DNA of 64,000 nt from contig NZ_CP013363.1 in NCBI RefSeq assembly GCF_001718315.1, forward strand, positions 2,294,001 through 2,358,000. Reading direction: 5' to 3'. The translations under genes were made by a program, and so were the position numbers. Shown here one piece after another: positions 36,402 through 45,427 of this stretch (within the stretch, counting starts at the first letter, position 1; each line of letters starts with the position of its first letter). The DNA comes from Burkholderia diffusa (GTDB lineage Bacteria; Pseudomonadota; Gammaproteobacteria; Burkholderiales; Burkholderiaceae). A model generated the notes under the pieces. The model saw only the letters and a program-made list of their open reading frames with translations, searched no databases and was not told the DNA's origin.

Positions 36402-37418
36402 ATGTCTCATGTGGAAATCGATGGTCTGACCAAGCGTTACGGCGCGACGACCATCTTCGAAGACATCCGGCTCGTCCTGCGGCAAGGCGAGTTCGTCACG
36501 CTGCTCGGTCCGAGCGGCTGCGGAAAATCAACGCTGCTGCGCTGTCTCGCAGGCCTGACCGGCGTGGATAGCGGATGCATTCGCGTCGACGGCCAGGACA
36601 TCACCACGCTCGCGCCACAGCGGCGCGGCATAGGCATGGTGTTCCAGAACTACGCACTGTTCCCGAACATGACCGTCGCGGACAATATCGCATTCGGCCT
36701 CAAGATGCAGAAGCGTACAGCTGACGACGTCGCGCGCCGCGTGGCCGACGTGATTCGCCTCGTCGAGTTGACCGGCATGGAGGCGCGTTATCCGCACGCA
36801 CTGTCCGGCGGACAGCGTCAGCGCGTCGCGCTCGCACGCGCCCTCGTCGTGGAGCCGCGCATTCTGCTGCTCGACGAGCCGCTTTCAGCGCTCGACGCGC
36901 GCATTCGCCGCAACTTGCGCGAGCAGATCCGAGACATCCAGCGACGTCTCGGCCTGACTACCGTATTCGTCACGCACGACCAGGAGGAAGCACTCACGCT
37001 GTCGGACCGGATCTTCGTGATGAATCGCGGTCGCATCGTGCAGGAAGGGGCCGCCGAGACAATCTATACCGAACCGGCCAGTGAGTTCGTCGCACGCTTC
37101 ATGGGCAACTACAACCTGCTGTCTTCAGCCGAAGCGAAACGGCTGCTGGGGATCACGCTGACCGGACATCTGGCGATTCGCCCCGAATCGATCCTGCTGT
37201 GCGAACCGGGCGCGCGGCATCCCCTTCACCCGGACCCACCGGTGCCCGCGATCATTCGCGGTCGCCAGTTGCTCGGCAATATCGTCCGCTACGAAGTCGA
37301 CGCCGAAGGCGTAGGCCTGCGTGTCGACCACCTGAACCGAAGCGCCGACGATTTGCTGCCGACCGGCAGCGCGATCGGGGTATCGATCGATCGCCGTCAG
37401 ATGCGGGAGGTGCACTGA
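36402..37418 (+). CDS. ABC transporter ATPase (PotA/FbpC-like)
   Basis: 338 residues. Motifs in order: Walker A GPSGCGKST, Q-loop MVFQNYALFPNMTV, signature LSGGQRQR, Walker B LLLDEPLSALD, and switch His in FVTHDQEEA. A C-terminal TOBE-like domain follows (LAIRPESILL, then IIRGRQLLGNIVRYEVDAEG). This is the spermidine/iron/phosphonate class of importer ATPase. It powers the two permeases encoded just upstream. The stop abuts the start of the HAD gene. Confidence 0.9.
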   Translation: MSHVEIDGLTKRYGATTIFEDIRLVLRQGEFVTLLGPSGCGKSTLLRCLAGLTGVDSGCIRVDGQDITTLAPQRRGIGMVFQNYALFPNMTVADNIAFGLKMQKRTADDVARRVADVIRLVELTGMEARYPHALSGGQRQRVALARALVVEPRILLLDEPLSALDARIRRNLREQIRDIQRRLGLTTVFVTHDQEEALTLSDRIFVMNRGRIVQEGAAETIYTEPASEFVARFMGNYNLLSSAEAKRLLGITLTGHLAIRPESILLCEPGARHPLHPDPPVPAIIRGRQLLGNIVRYEVDAEGVGLRVDHLNRSADDLLPTGSAIGVSIDRRQMREVH

Positions 37419-38087
37419 ATGGCGCTCGCGATCTTCGACATGGACGACACGCTGATCGACGGCGACAGTTCGAACCTGTGGCTGCGGTTTCAGGTTGAAC
37501 ATGGTCTCGCGCCATTCGACATGCTGCCGCACGAAGCCGCATTGCTGCGGGATTACCATGCAGGCACGCTCGCAATGGAAGACTACATGGACTATACGCT
37601 CGCGCCGTTGCAGGGCATCGCGTGCGACGTGGTCGGCGCATGGATCGACCGCTTCATCGAAGCCGTGATCGTACCGCGCGTATTCCCTGACGCGTGGCGT
37701 CGGCTTGCGCTGCATCGCGAGCGCGGCGATCGCTTGCTTGTCATCTCGGCGTCGGGTGAGCATCTGGTCGGACCGATCGCGCGGCGGCTCGGTGTCGCCG
37801 ACGTGATCGCGATCAGGCTGGAAACGACCGGCGACGTATACAGCGGCCGGACATGCGGCGTACTCAGCTATCGCGAAGGCAAGGTCACACGACTGCGGGA
37901 ATGGCTGGCGCAGCACGGCGAATCGCTCGACGGCAGCCATGGTTATAGCGACTCACTGAACGATATGCCATTGCTGCAGTCGGTACGGCATGCGCATGTC
38001 GTGAATCCGAACGACGCGCTGCGCAATGAAGCAATCCGCAGACAATGGGTCGAGCTGAACTGGCGACGCGTACTGGCGGACGCCTGA
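37419..38087 (+). CDS. HAD-IB family phosphatase
   Basis: 222 residues starting directly after the ATPase stop. Motif I is FDMDDTLIDGDS (nucleophile Asp in DxDxT), motif II is LLVISASGEH, and motif III/IV is YSDSLNDMPLL with conserved Asp residues. The length and order match the SerB-like HAD-IB group. As the last gene of the importer operon it probably dephosphorylates the imported or phosphorylated solute; this is inferred from position. No membrane segments are seen. Confidence 0.87.
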   Translation: MALAIFDMDDTLIDGDSSNLWLRFQVEHGLAPFDMLPHEAALLRDYHAGTLAMEDYMDYTLAPLQGIACDVVGAWIDRFIEAVIVPRVFPDAWRRLALHRERGDRLLVISASGEHLVGPIARRLGVADVIAIRLETTGDVYSGRTCGVLSYREGKVTRLREWLAQHGESLDGSHGYSDSLNDMPLLQSVRHAHVVNPNDALRNEAIRRQWVELNWRRVLADA

Positions 38088-38355
38088 GTGAGAACGACAT
38101 ACTCGTGTCGACCGCGAATACGGCGGAGCTGGCGCATGTATCCGCACATGCCGGAACAGACCGGGCTTCGCAAAGCGAGCACCCAACGAAGCGATTCGCC
38201 GACAGCGGGCGACAGTCGATGGAGCACGACCGTCGGGATTGACCGGTAGTTCGGCGCTGACACAACCGGCAACCGGAATCCCGGCCGCGCAACACTCGTC
38301 GCGCGCCGGGGTTCGACTTTGCGAGGGCGACGGCAGCATCGCCCGCCGACCACGC
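38088..38355. other. Gap between HAD phosphatase and opcM ends (no gene seen)
   Basis: About 270 bp between convergent genes. I see no credible coding region and no strong terminator. Confidence 0.35.
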
Positions 38356-39888
38356 TCACCGCGCGGCGACATCCTCCTTGTGCGCCGCATCGCCGATCGC
38401 CGCCGGCGCCGCGCCCCACCCGCCGCCCAGCGCGCGGATCAGGTTCACGGTCGACACGGCCTGCGCACCGGTCAGCTGGTTCGCCTGCAATTGCGACTGC
38501 AGCACCGAACGCTCGCTGTCGATCACGTCAAGATAGGCCACCTCGCCTTCCTGATACTGCGTACGCGACAGCGTCGCCGCGCGACGCGACGCATTGACGG
38601 CCGCATCCTGCGCGCGAATCTGATCGTCGAGCAGGCGCAGATCGGCGAGATTGTCCTCGACCTCGCGGAACGCGACGAGCACCTGCTGCCGGTAGTTCGC
38701 GACCTGCTCGTCGTACTGCGCACGTGCCTGCTGCACGCCGGCCGCACGGCGGCCGCCGTCGAACAGCGGCAACGTCAGCGCTGTGCCGGCGAACGGCCCG
38801 AGCAGGAACGTGCGGCTCGACCACATGAACAGGTTGCCGAGCGTCGACGCCTCATAACCGAATGCACCCGTGATATCGAGCTTCGGGAAATACGCCGACT
38901 TCGCAAGGCCGATCCGCGCATTCGCGGCGGCCATCGCGCGCTCGGCCGCCGACACGTCCGGGCGGCGTTCGAGCAGCGCCGACGGCAGGCCCGGCGGCAC
39001 CTTCACCGCGACCGGCACGATCGGCGTCTCCTTGAACGCGAAATCCGCGGGTGCCTTGCCGAGCAGGATCGCGAGCGCATGCTCGGACGCCGCGCGCCGG
39101 CGCGTGACGCCGACCGCATCGGCCTGCGCGGTCGCCAGTTCGTTCTTCGCGCGCGACACGTCGAGCTCGCTGATGTCGCCTTCGTTGAAGCGGCGCTGCA
39201 CGAGCTTCAGCGCTTCCTCGCGCAGTTCGACCGTGCGACGGTACAGGTCCTGGTCCGAATCGAGCTGGCGCAGTTCGAAGTAATTCTGCGCGACGTCCGC
39301 CTGCAGCGCGAGCTGCACCGAACGGAACAGCGCTTCGCTCTGCGCCTGATCGGCACGCGACGCCTCGACGTTGCGGCTCACGCGGCCGAACAGGTCGGCC
39401 TCGTACGATACCGTGCCCTGCGCGCGCCACAGCGTCGCGGTCGTCGGGCCCGTGCCCTGCGGCTGGAATTGCGACGCCGACGACAGCCCTTCCCGTGTCG
39501 GCCCGAACCCAGCGCCGATCTGCGGGAACCACTGCGAGCGCGCGGTGCGCGTGGCAGCACGCGCTTCCTCGACGCGCGCCGCCGCGGCCTTCAGGTTCTG
39601 GTTCGCGGCGAGCGCCTGCGACTCGAGCGAGTCGAGCACCGGATCGCCGAATACTTTCCACCATTCACCGCGATGCTCGCCGTCCGCCGGCTCGGCCGTC
39701 TTCCACGTGCCGGCCTGTTCGCCGGCCGCGAGCGTCGGCGCTTCCTTGAACGCCGCGGGCGTCGACACGTCCGGGCGCTTGTAGTCGGGCCCCACCGCGC
39801 ACGCGGCGAGTAGCGTCGCGAGCAGGGTGCTCGCGGCCGCCACCTTCGCAAAGCGCATCAGGCCATTCGAGTTGTGCATGTTGTCCAT
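38356..39888 (-). CDS. opcM: OpcM-type outer-membrane efflux lipoprotein of the Ceo pump
   Basis: 510 residues from ATG 39888 (GAGGAAA upstream). A lipoprotein signal with lipobox LAAC is near residue 30, then the NodT-type start AVGPDYKRPDVSTPAAF. Two outer-membrane efflux repeats of about 200 residues follow, with typical helical stretches (AARVEEARAATRTARSQWFPQIGAGF; QARAQYDEQVANYRQQVLVAFREVEDNL). It forms the trimeric outer-membrane exit duct of the tripartite pump and is the last gene of the leftward llpE-ceoA-ceoB-opcM operon, 10 nt after ceoB. The same unit is called oprC in the B. pseudomallei bpeEF system. Confidence 0.9.
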   Translation of the reverse strand: MDNMHNSNGLMRFAKVAAASTLLATLLAACAVGPDYKRPDVSTPAAFKEAPTLAAGEQAGTWKTAEPADGEHRGEWWKVFGDPVLDSLESQALAANQNLKAAAARVEEARAATRTARSQWFPQIGAGFGPTREGLSSASQFQPQGTGPTTATLWRAQGTVSYEADLFGRVSRNVEASRADQAQSEALFRSVQLALQADVAQNYFELRQLDSDQDLYRRTVELREEALKLVQRRFNEGDISELDVSRAKNELATAQADAVGVTRRRAASEHALAILLGKAPADFAFKETPIVPVAVKVPPGLPSALLERRPDVSAAERAMAAANARIGLAKSAYFPKLDITGAFGYEASTLGNLFMWSSRTFLLGPFAGTALTLPLFDGGRRAAGVQQARAQYDEQVANYRQQVLVAFREVEDNLADLRLLDDQIRAQDAAVNASRRAATLSRTQYQEGEVAYLDVIDSERSVLQSQLQANQLTGAQAVSTVNLIRALGGGWGAAPAAIGDAAHKEDVAAR

Positions 39889-39898
39889 CTTGTTTTCC

Positions 39899-42800
39899 TC
39901 AAGCATCCGAAGCCGGCACGCCCGGTGCAGGCACGCCATAACCGGCGGAGTCCTTGCCTGCGACGTGGATCTTGCCGCCTGCGAGCGTGCGCAGCACGAC
40001 GTAGAACACCGGCGTCAGCATCAGCCCGAACAGCGTCACGCCGAGCATCCCGAAGAACACCGCGACGCCCATCGCATGTCGCATCTCGGAGCCCGCGCCC
40101 GTCGACGTGACGAGCGGCACGACGCCCATGATGAACGCGATCGACGTCATCAGGATCGGGCGCAGCCGCATCCGGCTCGCCTCGATCGCGGCCTCGAGCG
40201 GCGTCCTGCCGTCATGCTCCAGTTCGCGTGCGAATTCGACGATCAGGATCGCGTTCTTCGCCGACAGCCCCACCAGCACCATCAGGCCGATCTGCGTGAA
40301 GATGTTGTTGTCGCCCTGCGTGAGCCACACACCCGTCAGCGCCGACAGAATGCTCATCGGCACGATCAGGATCACCGCGAGCGGCAGCGTCAGGCTTTCA
40401 TACAACGCGGCGAGCACGAGGAACACGAGTAGCACGCTGATCGGGAACACCCACATCGCCGAGTCACCCGCGAGGATCTGCTGGTACGTGAGGTCGGTCC
40501 ATTCGAACCGCACGCCACGCGGCAGCGTTTCATGCGCGATGCGCTCGATCGCGGCCTGCGCCTGCCCCGACGAGAAACCCGGCGCCGGGCCGCCGTTGAT
40601 GTCGGCTGCCGTGTAGCCGTTGTAGCGCACGACCATTTCCGGACCGAATGTCGGCGTCACCGTGACGAGCGACGACAGTGGCACCATCTCGCCACGGTCG
40701 TTGCGCGTCTTCAGCTGCAGGATGTCGTCCGCGCGCTGACGGAACGGCGCATCGGCCTGCACGCGCACCTGGTACACGCGCCCGAAGCGGTTGAAGTCGT
40801 TCACGTACAACGAGCCGAGATACACCTGCATCGTGTTGAACACGTCGGTGACGGGCACGCCGAGCTGCTTCGCCTTCACGCGGTCGAGATCGACGTTGAG
40901 CTGCGGCACGTTGATCTGGTAGCTCGTGAACAACGGGCCGAGCTCCGGCGCCTGCTGTGCGCGCTTGATGAAGTCGTTGGTCGCGTCCGACAGTTTCGCG
41001 TAACCGACCGCGCCGCGATCCTCGATCTGCATCTTGAACCCGCCGAGCGTGCCGAGGCCGAGTACCGGCGGCGGCGGGAACACCGCGACGAACGAGTCCT
41101 TGATCGCCCCGTACTGCTGGTTCAGCGCGCCGGCGATCGCACCGGCCGACAGCGCCTTGCCGTGCCGTTCCGAAAACGGCTTGAGGGTCACGAACACGAT
41201 GCCCGCGCTCGAGCTGTTGGTGAAGCCGTTCACCGACAGCCCCGGGAACGCGACCGCGCTCTCGACGCCCGGCTGCTTCAGCGCGATCGAGCCCATGTCA
41301 CGGATCACCTTCTCGGTGCGGTCGAGCGACGCGCCGTTCGGCAGCTGTGCGAACGCGATCAGGTATTCCTTGTCCTGCGCGGGCACGAAGCCGCCCGGCA
41401 CGACCTTCGACACGAGCACGGTCGCACCCACCAGCACGAGGTACACGCCGAGCATCAGCGTCTTGCGCGACAGCACGCCGCGCACGCCGCGGCCGTAGTT
41501 CTCCGCGCCGCGATGGAACACCTTGTTGAAGCCCTTGAAGAAGCCGCCGAGCACGCGATTCATCACGCGCGTGAGCCAGTCTTCCTTGTCGCCATGACCC
41601 TTCAGCAGGATCGCGGACAGCGCCGGCGACAGCGTCAACGAGTTGAACGCCGAAATCACCGTCGAGATCGCGATCGTCATCGCGAACTGCTTGTAGAACT
41701 GGCCGGTCAGGCCCGACATGAACGCGAGCGGCACGAACACGGCGACGAGCGTCAGCGCGATCGCGATGATCGGCCCGCTCACTTCCTGCATCGCCTTGTA
41801 GGTCGCCTGCCGTGCATTCATCCCGCTTTCGATGTTGCGCTCGACGTTCTCGACGACCACGATCGCATCGTCGACCACGATACCGATCGCGAGCACCATC
41901 CCGAACAGCGACAACGCATTGATCGAATAGCCGAAACCGAGCAACAGCGAGAACGTGCCGATGATCGACACCGGCACCGCGATCAGCGGAATCAGCGATG
42001 CGCGCCAGGTCTGCAGGAACACGATCACGACGATCACGACCAGTGCGATCGCCTCGAGCAGCGTGTGCACCACGGCCTTGATCGACGAGCGCACGAACTG
42101 CGTCGGGTCATAGACGATCTTGTAGTCGACGCCGGCCGGCATGTCCTGCTTCAGCTCGGCCATCGTCTTGCGCACTTCGTCGGAGATCTGCAGCGAGTTC
42201 GCGCCCGGCGACTGGTTGATCGCCATCGCGACGGCCGGCTTGTTGTCGAGCAGCGAGCGCAGCCCGTATTCGGATGCATCGAGCTCGATGCGCGCGATGT
42301 CACGCAGGTGCGTGACGCCGCCGTCCGGCGTCGTCTTCACGACGATGTCGCCGAACTCGTCTTCCGTCTGCAGACGGCCGCGCGCGTTCACCGACAACTG
42401 CAGCGGCGTGCCCGGCAGCGAAGGCGATGCGCCGATCACGCCCGCCGCGACCTGCACGTTCTGCTCGCGGATCGCCTGCACGACGTCCTCGGCCGACAGC
42501 CCGCGCTGCGCGACCTTCTGCGGATCGAGCCACACGCGCATCGCATAGTCGCCCGAACCCCACAACTGCACCTGGCCGACGCCCTGGATCCGCGACAGGC
42601 GATCCTTCACGTTGATCAGCGCGTAGTTGCGCAGGTAGGTCATGTCGTAGCGGTTGTCCGGCGAGATCAGGTGGACGACCATCGTCAGCGTCGGCGAGCT
42701 CTTCACCGTGGTGATGCCGAGCCGCTGCACGTCTTCCGGCAGGCGCGGCAGCGCCTGGTTCACGCGGTTCTGCACGAGCTGCGTGGCCTTGTCCGGATCG

Positions 42801-43099
42801 GTGCCCAGCTTGAACGTGACGGTGATCGTCATGTTGCCGTCGCTGTTCGCCTGCGACTGCATGTAGAGCATGTCCTCGACGCCGTTGATCTGCTCCTCGA
42901 GCGGCGACGCGACCGTCTCGGCGATCACTTTCGGGTTGGCGCCGGGATACTGCGCCTTCACGATCACGGAAGGCGGCACGACTTCCGGATACTCCGAAAT
43001 CGGCAGCAGGAACATCGCGATCACCCCGCCGAGCAGGATGATCACCGATAGGACTCCTGCAAAGATCGGCCGGTCGATAAAGAATTTGGAAATGTTCAT
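39899..43099 (-). CDS. ceoB: CeoB/MexF-type RND multidrug efflux transporter
   Basis: 1066 residues, normal for HAE1 RND pumps. It starts MNISKFFIDRPIFAGVLS, the usual MexF/BpeF/CeoB N-terminus. The fourth helix carries the proton-relay Asp pair in GMVLAIGIVVDDAIVVVENVER. The relay Lys is in GLSAKNAILIVEFA. Two large periplasmic loops with porter and docking features are present. It drives proton-coupled export of drugs. The known Ceo pump of the B. cepacia complex exports chloramphenicol, trimethoprim and fluoroquinolones and responds to salicylate. Adaptor and outer-membrane partners flank it. Confidence 0.95.
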   Translation of the reverse strand: MNISKFFIDRPIFAGVLSVIILLGGVIAMFLLPISEYPEVVPPSVIVKAQYPGANPKVIAETVASPLEEQINGVEDMLYMQSQANSDGNMTITVTFKLGTDPDKATQLVQNRVNQALPRLPEDVQRLGITTVKSSPTLTMVVHLISPDNRYDMTYLRNYALINVKDRLSRIQGVGQVQLWGSGDYAMRVWLDPQKVAQRGLSAEDVVQAIREQNVQVAAGVIGASPSLPGTPLQLSVNARGRLQTEDEFGDIVVKTTPDGGVTHLRDIARIELDASEYGLRSLLDNKPAVAMAINQSPGANSLQISDEVRKTMAELKQDMPAGVDYKIVYDPTQFVRSSIKAVVHTLLEAIALVVIVVIVFLQTWRASLIPLIAVPVSIIGTFSLLLGFGYSINALSLFGMVLAIGIVVDDAIVVVENVERNIESGMNARQATYKAMQEVSGPIIAIALTLVAVFVPLAFMSGLTGQFYKQFAMTIAISTVISAFNSLTLSPALSAILLKGHGDKEDWLTRVMNRVLGGFFKGFNKVFHRGAENYGRGVRGVLSRKTLMLGVYLVLVGATVLVSKVVPGGFVPAQDKEYLIAFAQLPNGASLDRTEKVIRDMGSIALKQPGVESAVAFPGLSVNGFTNSSSAGIVFVTLKPFSERHGKALSAGAIAGALNQQYGAIKDSFVAVFPPPPVLGLGTLGGFKMQIEDRGAVGYAKLSDATNDFIKRAQQAPELGPLFTSYQINVPQLNVDLDRVKAKQLGVPVTDVFNTMQVYLGSLYVNDFNRFGRVYQVRVQADAPFRQRADDILQLKTRNDRGEMVPLSSLVTVTPTFGPEMVVRYNGYTAADINGGPAPGFSSGQAQAAIERIAHETLPRGVRFEWTDLTYQQILAGDSAMWVFPISVLLVFLVLAALYESLTLPLAVILIVPMSILSALTGVWLTQGDNNIFTQIGLMVLVGLSAKNAILIVEFARELEHDGRTPLEAAIEASRMRLRPILMTSIAFIMGVVPLVTSTGAGSEMRHAMGVAVFFGMLGVTLFGLMLTPVFYVVLRTLAGGKIHVAGKDSAGYGVPAPGVPASDA

Positions 43100-43144
43100 G
43101 TCTGGCTCTGTCTGGTTGAACGCGGAAACGAAGCGGCGGGCCGC

Positions 43145-44362
43145 TTACGATTCCGCCTTCGCCGGTGCGGCCGGCTTCGCGTTGTCCGCGAGCGGCGCGG
43201 ACGGCTCGTCGCCGCCCGTCATCGGGACCATGTGCGGCTTCACCTGCTCGCCCGGCCGCACGCGCTGCGTGCCGTTCACGATCACGCGATCGCCGGCGGA
43301 CAAGCCGCTCACGATCACGCGCCGATTGCCGTGCTGCATGCCCTGCTGCACTTCGCGATACGACACGCGGCCCTGCTGGTCGACGACGAACACGAACTTC
43401 TTGTCCTGGTCGGTGTTGATTGCCGCGTCGTCGACGAGCAGTGCCTGGTGCGGCGCGCTGCCGCCCACCTTCACGCGTGCGTAGAGGCCCGGGACGAGCG
43501 TGCCGTCCGCGTTGTCGAAACGCGCGCGCACGCGGATCGTGCCGGACGACGTGTCGAGCCGGTTGTCCACCGAGTCGATCTCGCCGCTGCGCGAATAGCC
43601 GGTTTCATTCGCGAGGCCGAGCTCGACCGGCACCTTGCGGCCGTTGCGCGCGCCGTTGATGTATTGCAGGTAGGTCTGCTCGTCCGCGTCGAACGATGCG
43701 TAGATCGGCGACACCGACACCAGCGTCGTCAGCGGCGCGGCCGATGCACCGGCAGACACGACGTTGCCGAGCGTGATTTCCGCCCGCGACACGCGGCCCG
43801 ACACAGGTGCGGTGATACGCGTGTAGCCGAGATTGATGCGCGCCGTCTCCAGCGCGGCTTCGGCGGCCTTCAGGTTCGCACTGGCCTCGCGCGCGGCGTT
43901 CTGCTTCTCGTCGTAGTCGCGCTTCGCGATCGCGTTGTCGCCGATCAGCCGCTGCGCGCGCTGCCAGTCGCTCTGCGCGTAGCCGTTGCGGGCCTGCGCG
44001 GCGGCGAGCTGCGCGGCCGCACGATCGACTTCCGCCTGGTACGGGCGCGGGTCGATCACGAACAGCACGTCGCCCTTCTTCACGAGCGCGCCGTCCTTGA
44101 AGTTCACGGCGACGATCGTGCCGGACACCTGCGGGCGCACGTCGACTTTCTCGACCGCTTCGAGGCGGCCCGAATAGCTTTGCCAGTCGGTAACGGTCTG
44201 CGGCACGACGGTCGCGACGTCGACTTCCGGCAGCGGCGGCGCCGCCTTCTCGGGCGCGTTCGCGTTCACGCGCATCGCGCCGAACGTGCCGATGCCGACG
44301 ACGGCGAGCGTCACGATCGCCGCCGTCGCGATTCGGGAACGGGAGGTGCGTAGGATGGCCAT
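43145..44362 (-). CDS. ceoA: CeoA-type periplasmic adaptor of the RND pump
   Basis: 405 residues from ATG 44362. One N-terminal membrane or signal segment (IATAAIVTLAVVGIGTFGAM) is followed by the barrel-sandwich start SYSGRLEAVEKVDVRPQVSGTIVAVNFKDGALVKKGDVLFVIDPRPY. An alpha-hairpin and the second lipoyl half follow (VSGRVSRAEITLGNVVSAG), then the beta-barrel. It links the RND transporter to the outer-membrane duct. It lies between llpE and ceoB. Confidence 0.93.
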   Translation of the reverse strand: MAILRTSRSRIATAAIVTLAVVGIGTFGAMRVNANAPEKAAPPLPEVDVATVVPQTVTDWQSYSGRLEAVEKVDVRPQVSGTIVAVNFKDGALVKKGDVLFVIDPRPYQAEVDRAAAQLAAAQARNGYAQSDWQRAQRLIGDNAIAKRDYDEKQNAAREASANLKAAEAALETARINLGYTRITAPVSGRVSRAEITLGNVVSAGASAAPLTTLVSVSPIYASFDADEQTYLQYINGARNGRKVPVELGLANETGYSRSGEIDSVDNRLDTSSGTIRVRARFDNADGTLVPGLYARVKVGGSAPHQALLVDDAAINTDQDKKFVFVVDQQGRVSYREVQQGMQHGNRRVIVSGLSAGDRVIVNGTQRVRPGEQVKPHMVPMTGGDEPSAPLADNAKPAAPAKAES

Positions 44363-44393
44363 GTGGATCTCCAATAAGCGTGGATTGGTCTGG

Positions 44394-45254
44394 TTATTCG
44401 GTACGGTTCGGCTGGCGCGCCTGGAAGCGGCACTGGAAGAAGCGCACGGCTTCCTCGAGCGCGGCTTCGTGCGTCGCGAGCGCCGCATGCGTCACGTCCG
44501 GGTAGCGGATCACCTGCGTGAGCACGCCCGATGAAATCAGGCAGCCCGCATATTTCTCCGCTTCGACGTGCAGCACGTCGTTCTGCGCGGTGACGACGAG
44601 CGTCGGCGGCAGGCCCGCGAGGCGCACCGATTCGAGCGGTGCCGCGTACGGATGCATGCGCTGCGCCGCCTGCGGCAGATAGGCGCGATAACAGGCCGCG
44701 CATTCGCGCGCGGTGATGTCCGATGAAAGGCGTTCGGCGTCGCCGATACGCGTCATGCTCGGGTCGAGCATCGGCCCGAACAGCGCCTGCGCGGCGATCG
44801 ACACTTCACCGCGATCGCGCGCGATGAACGCGAGACAGTTCGCGAGCTGGCCGCCTGCATCGTGCCCCGCGACGCCGATCTTCTTCGGATTGCCTCCGAA
44901 CGCGCGGGCGCGCGTCGCGGCCCATACGGCGGCGCGATACGCATCCTCCGGCGCGGCCGGAAAAGGAAATGCCGGCGCAAGCGAATAATCGACCGACACT
45001 ACGAGAGCTGGTAAGCGTTCTGCTAAAAAGCGCGCGGCGAAGTCGGCGTCATCGAGCGTGCCGCGCACGAAACCGCCGCCGTGGAAATAAAGCACTACCG
45101 GCAATCCGGTCTTGTCGGCGCGGCGATAGACGCGCAACGCAATGTCCTGCGCGTAGCCTGGGATTTCCACCTCCGCGACCGTCAGCGCCGCGCCGGCTCT
45201 GGCTTCGGCGGGCAATGCGGCTTTCAGGAATTTGCTGAATTCAGAAGCGTCCAT
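44394..45254 (-). CDS. llpE: LlpE-type alpha/beta hydrolase-fold protein with altered nucleophile
   Basis: 286 residues from ATG 45254. It has the hormone-sensitive-lipase fold: oxyanion motif LYFHGGGFVRG, and the sequence KKIGVAGHDAGGQLANC at the nucleophile elbow. The family consensus is GDSAGG, so both the Asp and the catalytic Ser are replaced (GHDAGG), leaving no obvious nucleophile. The other two triad positions look present (Asp in TAQNDVLH, His in DVTHAAL). It is the first gene of the Ceo efflux operon, as llpE is in the known ceo and bpeEF-oprC loci. With the Ser missing it may be inactive as an esterase and act as a binding protein, or use another residue. Confidence 0.85.
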   Translation of the reverse strand: MDASEFSKFLKAALPAEARAGAALTVAEVEIPGYAQDIALRVYRRADKTGLPVVLYFHGGGFVRGTLDDADFAARFLAERLPALVVSVDYSLAPAFPFPAAPEDAYRAAVWAATRARAFGGNPKKIGVAGHDAGGQLANCLAFIARDRGEVSIAAQALFGPMLDPSMTRIGDAERLSSDITARECAACYRAYLPQAAQRMHPYAAPLESVRLAGLPPTLVVTAQNDVLHVEAEKYAGCLISSGVLTQVIRYPDVTHAALATHEAALEEAVRFFQCRFQARQPNRTE

Positions 45255-45427
45255 GACGATGCAGCATCCATTTCGAGATGGAACGAATTCTGGGTCCGGC
45301 AGACATCCGGATAAATGCCTATAATCCGGCAACACAATTCAACGCCCCCGAACAATCCCAGGCTGCGCTTGCCCACCAGGTAGCGCAGCCTCTTTGTTCG
45401 CGGGCTCATTAGATTGCGGAGGTTGTG

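Noticed and set aside
40532-43051. Long plus-strand open frame opposite the RND transporter
   Set aside because: His/Arg/Asp-rich shadow of ceoB, which has full-length family motifs on the minus strand.
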